Source of the DNA: Sphingomonas sp. Root720
Lineage (GTDB): Bacteria; Pseudomonadota; Alphaproteobacteria; Sphingomonadales; Sphingomonadaceae
Direction: 5' to 3'
Assembly (NCBI RefSeq): GCF_001428605.1
Contig: NZ_LMID01000002.1
Span: 1 to 64,000 of the forward strand
DNA length: 64,000 nt
Shown: in pieces, positions 25,669 through 33,373 of the stretch
How the letters are laid out: each line of letters starts with the position of its first letter
Position numbering within the stretch: the stretch's first letter is position 1
Translations under genes and position numbers: made by a program
Notes under the pieces: generated by a model
Told to the model about the DNA's origin: nothing
The model's input: the letters and a program-made list of their open reading frames with translations, nothing else
The model's database searches: none

Positions 25669-26928
25669 TCATATCCCAGCCGCCTTGCGTTCGTCGTGCA
25701 TCTGCGCAGACTGTTCCTTGAGGTGCCAGGGCATCTCCTCGAACACGTCCTCGAACATCGAGTCGAAGGATTGCTTGAGGCCGTCCTGGAGGATGCCGTT
25801 CTTCTCCGCCTCGCGCTGCGCCGCCTTGACGTGCTCCGCCACCTCCAGGTCCATCGCCGCGTGGCGCTCCTCGTCCCAGATGCCCAGGGCGATGACATGC
25901 TTCTTGAGCCGCGCGATCGGATCGCCGAGCGGCCATTTGGTGCCTTCCTCGGCCGAGCGATATTTGGTCGGATCGTCCGAGGTCGAATGACCCTCGGCGC
26001 GATAGGTGAAATGCTCGATCAGGGTCGGCCCGTGGTTGTTGCGTGCGCGGTCGGCGGCCCACTGGGTCGCGGCGTAGACCGCCAGCGCGTCGTTGCCGTC
26101 GACCCTGAGGCCGGCGATGCCATAGCCGATCGCGCGCGCCGCGAAGGTCGTCGCCTCCGCGCCGGCGAAACCCGAGAAGGACGATATCGCCCATTGGTTG
26201 TTGATGACGTTGAGGATGACCGGCGCACGGTAGACCGCGGCGAAGGTCAGCGCCGAATGGAAGTCGCCCTCCGCCGTCGATCCCTCGCCGCACCAGGCCG
26301 CCGCGATCCGCGTGTCGCCGCGCGCGGCGCTGGCCATCGCCCAGCCGACCGCCTGCGGATATTGGGTGGTGAGGTTGCCCGAGATCGAAAAGAAATTGGC
26401 CTGCCGCACCGAATACATGATCGGCATCTGCCGGCCCTTCAGCCGGTCGGCGCGGTTCGAATAGATCTGGTTGATCATGTCGACCACCGGCCAGTCGCGC
26501 GCGATCAGCAGGCCCTGCTGGCGATAGCTCGGGAAGCACATGTCGTCATAGTCGAGCGCATGGGCGGCGGCGACCGAGGTCGCCTCCTCGCCGGTGCACT
26601 TCATGTAGAAGCTGGTCTTGCCCTGGCGCTGCGCCCGGTAGAGCCGCTCGTCGAAGGCACGGGTCAGCGCCATGCTCCGCAGCATCTTCAGCAGCGTCTC
26701 CGGCGCCAGCCGCGGATCCCACGGACCCTGCGCCCTGCCCTCGTCGTCGAGGACGCGCACCATGGCATAGACCATGTCGCGGATTTCGGGGGGCTGGGCA
26801 TCGATCTCCGGTCGGCGCACCGCGCCGGCGGCGGGCATGTCGAAATCGGCGAAGTCCACGCTGTCGCCCGGCCGGAAGGCCGGTTCGGGAACGTGAAGCG
26901 ACAGGGGCGGCAGGTTACGGCCCGTCAT
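25669..26928 (-). CDS. bkdA1: Branched-chain 2-oxoacid dehydrogenase E1 alpha
   Basis: 419 residues. The E1_dh core includes ERLYRAQRQGKTSFYMKCTGEEA, the TPP motif GEGSTAEGDFHSAL...NNQWAIS, and the phosphorylation-loop-like YRAEGHSTSDDPTKYRS. The long N-terminal extension with PGDSVDFADFDMPAAG is typical of bacterial branched-chain E1 alpha rather than pyruvate dehydrogenase. It is the first gene of the bkd set and has a palindromic operator candidate 26 bases upstream. Confidence 0.95.
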   Translation of the reverse strand: MTGRNLPPLSLHVPEPAFRPGDSVDFADFDMPAAGAVRRPEIDAQPPEIRDMVYAMVRVLDDEGRAQGPWDPRLAPETLLKMLRSMALTRAFDERLYRAQRQGKTSFYMKCTGEEATSVAAAHALDYDDMCFPSYRQQGLLIARDWPVVDMINQIYSNRADRLKGRQMPIMYSVRQANFFSISGNLTTQYPQAVGWAMASAARGDTRIAAAWCGEGSTAEGDFHSALTFAAVYRAPVILNVINNQWAISSFSGFAGAEATTFAARAIGYGIAGLRVDGNDALAVYAATQWAADRARNNHGPTLIEHFTYRAEGHSTSDDPTKYRSAEEGTKWPLGDPIARLKKHVIALGIWDEERHAAMDLEVAEHVKAAQREAEKNGILQDGLKQSFDSMFEDVFEEMPWHLKEQSAQMHDERKAAGI

Positions 26929-26953
26929 GCGCAGCTCATCCTCATACCTTTTC

Positions 26954-26970
26954 GGTCAGTATTGCTGACC
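26954..26970. promoter_or_regulatory. Palindromic operator candidate before bkdA1
   Basis: GGTCAG-TATTG-CTGACC is a perfect 6-base dyad 26 bases upstream of the bkdA1 start. Next to it is an AT-rich island with two ATTACAA copies spaced 22 bases apart (27001 and 27023), unusual in this GC-rich DNA and a likely promoter region. The regulator is unknown; the dyad has the form used by TetR- or GntR-type proteins. Confidence 0.55.
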
Positions 26971-27103
26971 CATATGGCGCCTATAGCCCCTTGGAATAAT
27001 ATTACAACAGCCAAGCAATAAAATTACAAGAGCCGGTCCGCGGGCCCGGAGTTCCTCGGATGCCAACGTTGCGGAAAGGGTTTTTATCCACCGCCCCTCT
27101 TAC

Positions 27104-27130
27104 CGTCATTCTTGCAAAAGCGGGAATCCG
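27104..27130. repeat. Single diverged arm of the dispersed repeat
   Basis: CGTCATTCTTGCAAAAGCGGGAATCC keeps the outer CGTCATTC...GAATCC pattern of one arm, with a weakened inner stem. No partner arm follows. It lies between bkdA1 and the sensor kinase gene. Confidence 0.5.
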
Positions 27131-27174
27131 AGGCGGTTGCAGGGCGTTCGCGGAAACGCCGAGGGGGGAGGAGC

Positions 27175-28593
27175 TTAGCTCCGGATCGGCAGGCGGCAGA
27201 TCGCCTCGAGCCCGCCGCCCGGTCGATTCGCGAGGACAAGGCTGCCGCCATGTTCCTGCGCGATGGCGCGGGCGATGCTGAGGCCGAGACCGATGCCGCC
27301 CGTCGCCCGGTTGCGCGACGGCTCGCCGCGCTCGAACGGCTGGAACATCGCCTCGAGCGATCTTTCCGGAAGACCCGGCCCGCGGTCGGCGATCCTGATC
27401 TCGACCTCGCCGCCGACACGGACCACGTCGATCTCCACGCCGCCGCCATAGACGACGCCGTTGTCGACAAGGTTCTGGAAGAGGCGTTCCAGCGCCATCG
27501 GATCGCCGGCCACCTCGGCGGCTTCGATCCTGCCGAGCACCACCGGCCGCCCGATCTCGCGCTCATCGGCGGCCAGGCCCTCGATCAGCGCATCGATCGC
27601 GACCGGTGCGACGACGGTCACGCTGCCGGTGTCGCGGACGAACGAGATGGTGGCGGCGATCATCGCACGCATCTGCTCGATATCGCCCTGTACCTTCTCG
27701 CGCATCTCGTCGGGGGCGCCCTCGATGCGAAAGGCGATCCGGGCGAGCGGGGTGCGCAGGTCGTGGGCGATCGCCCCGATCATGTTCGTGCGTTCGGCCA
27801 GATAGGCCGACAGGCGCTGCTGCATGCTGTTGAGCGCATGGGCGGTGACGCGCAGCTCGGTCGGCCCCTCCTCGACGATCAGCGGCGCCTTCGGATTGGC
27901 CCCCATCTGGTCGGCGGCGTCGGCAATGCGGCGGATGGGCTTGGCGAGCGCGCGCGCGAAAAACCAGGCGAAGGGGATGACGGCGAGCAGGCTGAGCCCG
28001 AACAGCATCAATACCCGTCGCTGCCACGAGGCCAGCCAGGCGCGCGGCGGCGTCCGCACGACCCGCCATCCGCCGTCGGTACGCAGCCCGGCGACGACGG
28101 TGTCGAAGAACAGCGGCTCGCCGCGACGAACGATCACGCGGCGATCGCCGTGCCGGCCGAACGGCATGTTGCTGCGCTGGTCGGGTTCGAAGAACAGCCG
28201 GACATCCTCGATCGGAACGCCGATCCGGTCGGCGAGGCGCGCGGTGAAGACGTCCGAACTCACCATGTCTGGATCGGGCAAGGGGGCGGTGGGCCGCTGC
28301 ACCACGCCGAGCCGCCGCTCGCGATCGTCCGGGTCGGGTCCAGGCGCCGGGACGATCGGCACGGCGCCGGCGCGATCGCGCGGGATAGTCATGACGCGCC
28401 AGTGACGCCCACGCGGCATCTTGCGACCCGACAGCGCCTCGGCGATATCGGACAGGCTGTTGAAGTCGGGACGCGGCGGCGGCGACCAGGCGAACAGCGC
28501 GACGGTGACGACGAACACCACCGCGACGCTGGCAAGCAGGAGCAGCAGCGTCTGCGAGAAGATCGACAGGCCCTTGCCGCGCGCGCGTTTCAC
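27175..28593 (-). CDS. Two-component sensor histidine kinase (EnvZ-like)
   Basis: 472 residues from a GTG that overlaps the response-regulator stop (GTGA). Two membrane helices (TLLLLLASVAVVFVVTVALFAW and VLMLFGLSLLAVIPFAWFFA) flank a periplasmic sensor region of about 150 residues, then HAMP, the phospho-histidine in AIAHDLRTPLAR (about residue 276) and an HATPase domain with N box (LFQNLVDNGVVYG), DRGPGLP and GGIGLGLSIARAI. It probably phosphorylates the regulator encoded just upstream. The signal is unknown; its operon suggests efflux or envelope stress. Confidence 0.95.
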   Translation of the reverse strand: MKRARGKGLSIFSQTLLLLLASVAVVFVVTVALFAWSPPPRPDFNSLSDIAEALSGRKMPRGRHWRVMTIPRDRAGAVPIVPAPGPDPDDRERRLGVVQRPTAPLPDPDMVSSDVFTARLADRIGVPIEDVRLFFEPDQRSNMPFGRHGDRRVIVRRGEPLFFDTVVAGLRTDGGWRVVRTPPRAWLASWQRRVLMLFGLSLLAVIPFAWFFARALAKPIRRIADAADQMGANPKAPLIVEEGPTELRVTAHALNSMQQRLSAYLAERTNMIGAIAHDLRTPLARIAFRIEGAPDEMREKVQGDIEQMRAMIAATISFVRDTGSVTVVAPVAIDALIEGLAADEREIGRPVVLGRIEAAEVAGDPMALERLFQNLVDNGVVYGGGVEIDVVRVGGEVEIRIADRGPGLPERSLEAMFQPFERGEPSRNRATGGIGLGLSIARAIAQEHGGSLVLANRPGGGLEAICRLPIRS

Positions 28594-29297
28594 TCGCCCT
28601 CGACCTTCAGGGTGAACATATAGCCTTCGTTGCGGATCGTCCGGATCGGATCGTCGGGCCCGAGCTTCTTGCGCAGCCGGCTGATCGTCACGTCGATGGC
28701 GCGGTCGAACACGTCGCTGTCGATCCCCTTGCCCGCCTCGATCAACTGGTCGCGGCTGAGCACGCGCTGCGGCCGGTCGAGGAAGGCGGCGAGCACGCGG
28801 AACTCCGCATCGGTCAGCGGGGCCGCGGGCGCATCGAGCCGCCGCAGCTCGCGCTGGACGATGTCGAGCGTCCAGGCCCCGAAGCGACGGACGGCTCCCG
28901 CCGGCCCGGCTGCGGTCGCCTCGTCCCCCCGCCGCCGCAATACCGCGCGGATCCGGGCGAGCAGTTCGCGCGGGTTGCACGGCTTGGGCAGGTAATCGTC
29001 GGCGCCGACTTCCAGCCCGATGATCCGGTCGGTATCCCCGCCCATCGCCGACAGCATGATGACGGCGGGGCCACCGGGCTTGCGAACCCGGCGCAGGATC
29101 GACAGTCCGTCCTCCCCCGGCATCATCAGGTCGAGCACGACCAGGTCGGGCCGCTCGGCGGCGATCCGGGCGTCCATCTCGACGCCGTCGGCGGCGCTCT
29201 CGACGCGCAGGCCGTTGGCGCGCAGGAAATCGGCGATCAGGGTGCGCAGGTCGGCATCGTCGTCGACGACCAAAATGAGGGGGTTGCCGCCGCTCAT
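28590..29297 (-). CDS. OmpR-family response regulator
   Basis: 235 residues: a receiver domain with acidic triad DDD near residue 12, phosphoacceptor Asp56 (VVLDLMMPGEDG) and conserved Lys in LPKPCNPREL, then an OmpR winged helix (DVTISRLRKKLG, IRTIRNEGYMF). It overlaps the EF-hand gene upstream by ATGA and the kinase downstream by GTGA. It is likely to regulate its own operon; a dyad at 34962-34981 ahead of the first gene is a candidate site. Confidence 0.96.
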   Translation of the reverse strand: MSGGNPLILVVDDDADLRTLIADFLRANGLRVESAADGVEMDARIAAERPDLVVLDLMMPGEDGLSILRRVRKPGGPAVIMLSAMGGDTDRIIGLEVGADDYLPKPCNPRELLARIRAVLRRRGDEATAAGPAGAVRRFGAWTLDIVQRELRRLDAPAAPLTDAEFRVLAAFLDRPQRVLSRDQLIEAGKGIDSDVFDRAIDVTISRLRKKLGPDDPIRTIRNEGYMFTLKVEGE

Positions 29298-29968
29298 CGC
29301 CGCTTCTCCTTCGCCCGGTCCTTGATCCGCTGGAGGCAGGCCGCGTTGGCGAGGATCCGGGCCGGCGTCTTCGGAAGCTGGTCGAAGCGCAGCGCCTTGG
29401 TCTGCTGCGGATCAAGATCGGCGAAGCGATCGGCCGCCGCCGCGCGGAACTCCTGGGTCGTGACCGCGCGATTGAGGTCGCGGTCGGCCGCCGCCACCGG
29501 ATTGGGGATGTTGAGGAAGCCATAGCGGCCCGCCCCGATCGTCCCGTCGACCCCCGCCGGCAGCTCCGCCCGCTTGCCGCCGCGCCGGCGGTCGGGCTTG
29601 CCGGCGTCGTCCGCGCTCCGTTCGGGGCGCCGCTGATAGAGCCTTATCTCCGGCGCTACATCCTGCTCATAGGCGCCCACCTCGTCGGGCAGCAGCTCGC
29701 CGCTTCCGTCCTTGTCGAGGGTCGCGAAGAAGCGGTCGCCGTCGAGCATCAGCTCACCCACCGTCAGCGTACCGTCCCTGTTGCGGTCGGCCTGGTCGAA
29801 CCAGCGCCGGACGGGATCGTCGCCATCCCCCTTCGGCCGGAAGGGCTCGCCCATCGGCGAGATGAACAGTACCGGCTTCACCGGCTCCGGACAGGCGGGC
29901 AGCGGCGTATCGTGCCTGGCGAGCGCCGGAGAGGCCAGCAGGAGGACGAGAAGGAGGGCGTGCTTCAT
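29294..29968 (-). CDS. Exported EF-hand calcium-binding protein
   Basis: 224 residues with a signal peptide (LLLVLLLASPALARHD). Two canonical EF loops are visible: DRNRDGTLTVGE (61-72) and DKDGSGELLPDE (85-96); two weaker ones follow, DRDLNRAVTTQE and DPQQTKALRFDQ. It should bind Ca2+ in the periplasm. It sits between an ABC permease and the response regulator with 4-base overlaps on both sides, so it may act as an accessory to the transporter or to signal sensing. That role is inference. Confidence 0.9.
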   Translation of the reverse strand: MKHALLLVLLLASPALARHDTPLPACPEPVKPVLFISPMGEPFRPKGDGDDPVRRWFDQADRNRDGTLTVGELMLDGDRFFATLDKDGSGELLPDEVGAYEQDVAPEIRLYQRRPERSADDAGKPDRRRGGKRAELPAGVDGTIGAGRYGFLNIPNPVAAADRDLNRAVTTQEFRAAAADRFADLDPQQTKALRFDQLPKTPARILANAACLQRIKDRAKEKRR

Positions 29969-31173
29969 TCGTGCCGCAGCGCCTCGATCGGGTTGAGCGA
30001 CGCCGCGCGGCGCGCCGGGAAGTAGCCGAACACCACGCCGATCAGCGCCGAAAATACGAAGGCGACGAGGTTGATCTGCGGGTCGAAGATGAAGGGCACC
30101 TGGAGCACCGGCGCGAGGATCAGCGTCGAGATGAGCGCCAGGAGCAGGCCGAGCAGACCGCCCAGGCAGGCGAGCGTCACCGCCTCGACCAGGAATTGCA
30201 GCAGCACCTCGCGCGCGACCGCGCCGATGGCCAGGCGGATGCCGATCTCGCGGGTCCGCTCGGTCACCGAGACGAGCATGATGTTCATGATGCCGATGCC
30301 GCCGACGAGCAGGCTGACCGCCGCGACCGCGCCGAGCAGCGAGGTCAGGATCTGGGTCGTTCCAGAGAGCGTGTCCGAGATCTGCTTGGTGTCGAAGATG
30401 TTGAAGTCGTCCTCGGCCTCGTCGGTCAGGTGGCGGCGCTCGCGCAGCAGGTCGCGCAGCGACGCCTGCACCCGCTGGCTGTCATAGGCGTCGTCGACCG
30501 ACACCATGATGGTGCGCACGTCGCGATTGCCGGTCATCCGCCGCTGCACCGCCTTGTAGGGCATCAGCACGATATCGTCCTGGTCGTTGCCGAAGCCGCC
30601 CTGCCCCTTGGGCGCCAGCGTCCCGATGATCTCGCAGGAGATATTCTTGATGCGAAAGCGCTGGCCGACCGGGTCGGTACCCCGGAACAGCCGGCTGCGG
30701 ACGGTGTTGCCGATGATGCAGACCGCCTTGCCGGCCTGTTCCTCGGCGGGCGAGAACATGCGGCCGCCGGTGAAGGTCCAGGGCTGGGCGATGAAATATT
30801 CGCGGTTGGTACCGTTGACCGTCGTCGACCAGTTGGCCGCGTTGAAGACGGCGGTGCCGGTCGACTGGACCAGCGGCGCCACCGCTGTGACGCCAACGAT
30901 CTGGGTGCGGATCGCATCGAGATCCTCGATCTTGAAGTCGGGCGGCTGCGGCCCGCCGCCGCCGCGCCCGAAGCCCTGGCCGGGACGGACCTGCAGGACG
31001 TTGGCGCCGAGCGCGGAGATCGATTGCTTGACCGCAGCGGTGGCGCCCTGGCCCAGGGTCACCATCGTCACCACCGCCCAGACGCCGATGACGATGCCCA
31101 GGATGGTGAGGAAGGACCGCAGCAGGTGCCGCCGGATCTCGCGCACCGCGAGGAGGAAGGTGGTGCCGTACAT
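29965..31173 (-). CDS. MacB-type ABC transporter permease
   Basis: 402 residues with the MacB/FtsX plan: an N-terminal membrane helix (FLTILGIVIGVWAVVTMVTLG), a periplasmic MacB_PCD domain of about 220 residues, and three C-terminal helices ending ALIGVVFGYFPARRAASLNPIEALRHE. The ATPase is encoded separately, unlike fused E. coli MacB. With the adaptor and outer-membrane factor it would form a tripartite machine that expels substrates such as peptides or siderophores from the periplasm. Confidence 0.95.
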   Translation of the reverse strand: MYGTTFLLAVREIRRHLLRSFLTILGIVIGVWAVVTMVTLGQGATAAVKQSISALGANVLQVRPGQGFGRGGGGPQPPDFKIEDLDAIRTQIVGVTAVAPLVQSTGTAVFNAANWSTTVNGTNREYFIAQPWTFTGGRMFSPAEEQAGKAVCIIGNTVRSRLFRGTDPVGQRFRIKNISCEIIGTLAPKGQGGFGNDQDDIVLMPYKAVQRRMTGNRDVRTIMVSVDDAYDSQRVQASLRDLLRERRHLTDEAEDDFNIFDTKQISDTLSGTTQILTSLLGAVAAVSLLVGGIGIMNIMLVSVTERTREIGIRLAIGAVAREVLLQFLVEAVTLACLGGLLGLLLALISTLILAPVLQVPFIFDPQINLVAFVFSALIGVVFGYFPARRAASLNPIEALRHE

Positions 31174-31174
31174 A

Positions 31175-31258
31175 TCAGCGTCTCCCGCCGGCGATTCCCC
31201 GACCCTCTCCCGCGAAGGCGGCAGACGGCTTCAGGTTCGCGAGGAGGATATCCGCCAT
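31175..31258 (-). CDS. Possible 27-residue coupled small ORF
   Basis: The whole 84-base space between ATPase and permease genes is an open frame. Its ATG overlaps the ATPase stop (TGATG) and its TGA stands one base before the permease ATG. The peptide begins MADILLANLKPSAAFAGEG and is followed by a basic tail GRR. No family is recognised. It may be a real small protein, or a spacer kept open so that ribosomes can pass to the permease start. Confidence 0.4.
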   Translation of the reverse strand: MADILLANLKPSAAFAGEGRGIAGGRR

Positions 31259-31986
31259 CACGCCTTCACCCCCGGACCATCGGTCACCTCGGTCCGCTCG
31301 ACCAGGCCGTCACGGAAATGGATGATGGTGTGGGCATAGGCGGCCATGTCGGGCTCGTGCGTCACCATCAGCACGGTGATCCCGCTGTTGCGGTTGAGGT
31401 CGGTCAGCAATTCCATGATTTCGATCGACCGCTCGCTGTCGAGATTGCCGGTCGGCTCGTCGGCGAGCAGCACGTCGGGATGGGTGACGATCGCGCGGGC
31501 GATCGCGACCCGCTGCTGCTGGCCCCCCGACAGCTCGGCGGGACTATGGTCCCACCAGTCGGCGAGGCCGACCTTGTCGAGCGCCGCCATCGCCGCCGCG
31601 CGCCGGGCGGCCTTCTCCTCGCCGCGATAGACCAGCGGCAGCTCGACATTCTCGAGCGCGGAGGTCCGTGCCAGCAGGTTGAACCCCTGGAAGACGAAGC
31701 CGAGATAACGGCGGCGGAGCAGCGCGCGCTGGTCGCGCTCCAGCGTCTCGACATGATGGCCGTGGAACAGGAACTGCCCTTCGGTCGGCACGTCGAGGCA
31801 ACCCAGGATGTTCATCGTCGTCGACTTGCCCGATCCCGACGGCCCCATCACCGCGACGAAATCGCCGCGCGCGATGTCGAGGTCGACGCCCTTGAGCGCG
31901 GCGAAGGCGGTCGGTCCCTCGCCGAACACCTTGGTCACGCCGCGCAGCGAGATCAGCGCGTCGCCGGTCTGCGGATCATTGGCCAT
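31258..31986 (-). CDS. MacB-type ABC transporter ATPase
   Basis: 242 residues from MANDPQTGD; the start lies 11 bases inside the end of the adaptor gene. Walker A GPSGSGKSTTMN, signature LSGGQQQRVAIARAI, Walker B VLLADEPTGNLD and the H-loop in VTHEPDMA are all present, as in the LolD/MacB subclass of ABC ATPases. It powers the permease encoded just downstream. Confidence 0.96.
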   Translation of the reverse strand: MANDPQTGDALISLRGVTKVFGEGPTAFAALKGVDLDIARGDFVAVMGPSGSGKSTTMNILGCLDVPTEGQFLFHGHHVETLERDQRALLRRRYLGFVFQGFNLLARTSALENVELPLVYRGEEKAARRAAAMAALDKVGLADWWDHSPAELSGGQQQRVAIARAIVTHPDVLLADEPTGNLDSERSIEIMELLTDLNRNSGITVLMVTHEPDMAAYAHTIIHFRDGLVERTEVTDGPGVKA

Positions 31987-33373
31987 TGCGCCGCTGTCCG
32001 CTTGCGCCCTGGCCGCCGCCAGCGCCGCCACCGCCGCCGCCGGCGGCATATTGGCCGATCACGACCTGCGTGCCTTCGGTCAGCTTGCCGCCGATCACCT
32101 CGGCCTGGCTGCCGTTACTCTCGCCGACGGTGATCTCGACCGGCTGGGGCTGGCCGCCCGATCCCGCCACCATATAGACGGTCTGCTTGCTGCCCCGCCC
32201 GATCACCGTCTCGCGCTCGCCGCTGCCGCCCCGGCGCCGCATCGGACGCGGTGCAAGCACGCTGGTCAGCCCGCCGCTGGCCGCGGCCTGGCGATCGGGG
32301 GTGAAGCGCAGCGCGGCCGCGGGCACGAGCAGCACATTCTTCTTCTCGGTGGTGACGATGTCGGCGGTCGCGGTCATGCCCGGGCGGAGCAGCCCATCGC
32401 CGTTGGAGACGGTCAGCCGCGCGGTATAGGCGACGACGCCGCTCGTGGTCGCCGTCGCCGTGGTCGACGATGAACTCGACGAACCGGTGCCGGTCGCGTT
32501 GGCGCCGACGTCGACCCGCTCGATCGTCGCCGGAAAGGTGCGACCGGGGAAGGCATCGACCACGAAGGTCGCGCGCTGGCCCTTCCTGACCTGTCCGACA
32601 TCGGCTTCGTCCACCTTCACCTCGAGCCGCATCTGGCCGAGGTCCTCGGCGATGGTGAACAGCACCGGGGCGTTGAACGAGGCCGCGACGGTCTGCCCCG
32701 GCTCGATCGAGCGCGACAGCACCTGGCCGTTGACCGGCGAACGGATGAACGCCTTGGACAAGGCGGTCTGGGCGGAGGAAAGCGTGGCCTGTGCCTGGTC
32801 TACCGCGGCCCTGGCCGTCGAAACGCCGGCCGCCGCGCGGGCCACATCGCCCCGCGCGACGTCCAGTTCGGTGGCCGACGGCACCTTGCCGCCCGATAGT
32901 CGCCAGACCTGTTCCTGTCGTCGCAGGGTCGCCCGCGCCTGCAGGGCCGTGGCCTCGGCCTGCTCGACCCCGGCCTGGGCCGATGCCAGCCCGGCCTGCG
33001 CCTGGTTGACGGTATCCTGCAACCGGGACGTGTCGAGCTTGGCGAGAAGCTGTCCCTTCTTCACCCGGTCGTTGTTATCGACATAGACGTCGAGGATGAT
33101 GCCCGACTGTTCGGAGCCGACCTCGACCTGGTTGGTCGGAGCGAGATTGCCCGTCGCCGAGACGATCACGGTCAGGTCGCCGCGCTCGACCGGGCGGGTC
33201 GCATAGGCCGCCTTGTCGTCGCCGCCGAAGATCAGCCGCCAGAGGATGATCAGCACCACGACGATGGCGAGGCCGACGCCGATCCGGCGGAACAGCACCG
33301 CGCGCGGCGATGTCGGTTCGACGCCGAGGAATTCGTCCAGATCCTGCTGGGGCTGCTTGTCGGGATCGGTCAT
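31976..33373 (-). CDS. Periplasmic adaptor (MacA/HlyD family)
   Basis: 465 residues: a cytoplasmic start, one membrane helix (IGVGLAIVVVLIILWRLIF), then lipoyl halves (GDLTVIVSATGNLAPTNQVEVG and GQVLSRSIEPGQTV), a coiled-coil hairpin with many Ala/Gln repeats (QAQAGLASAQAGVEQAEATALQ region) and a beta-barrel domain. It bridges the permease and outer-membrane channel. The C-terminus is a Gly-rich tail (AAGGGGGGAGGGQGASG), longer than in MacA. It overlaps the outer-membrane-factor gene by ATGA. Confidence 0.94.
   Translation of the reverse strand: MTDPDKQPQQDLDEFLGVEPTSPRAVLFRRIGVGLAIVVVLIILWRLIFGGDDKAAYATRPVERGDLTVIVSATGNLAPTNQVEVGSEQSGIILDVYVDNNDRVKKGQLLAKLDTSRLQDTVNQAQAGLASAQAGVEQAEATALQARATLRRQEQVWRLSGGKVPSATELDVARGDVARAAAGVSTARAAVDQAQATLSSAQTALSKAFIRSPVNGQVLSRSIEPGQTVAASFNAPVLFTIAEDLGQMRLEVKVDEADVGQVRKGQRATFVVDAFPGRTFPATIERVDVGANATGTGSSSSSSTTATATTSGVVAYTARLTVSNGDGLLRPGMTATADIVTTEKKNVLLVPAAALRFTPDRQAAASGGLTSVLAPRPMRRRGGSGERETVIGRGSKQTVYMVAGSGGQPQPVEITVGESNGSQAEVIGGKLTEGTQVVIGQYAAGGGGGGAGGGQGASGQRRNGQ

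Noticed and set aside
23034-25721. A very long open frame on the plus strand opposite the bkd genes
   Set aside because: It is the GC-rich antisense shadow of E2 and E1-beta, both of which have clear conserved motifs; the translation is low-complexity Arg/Asp/His-rich.
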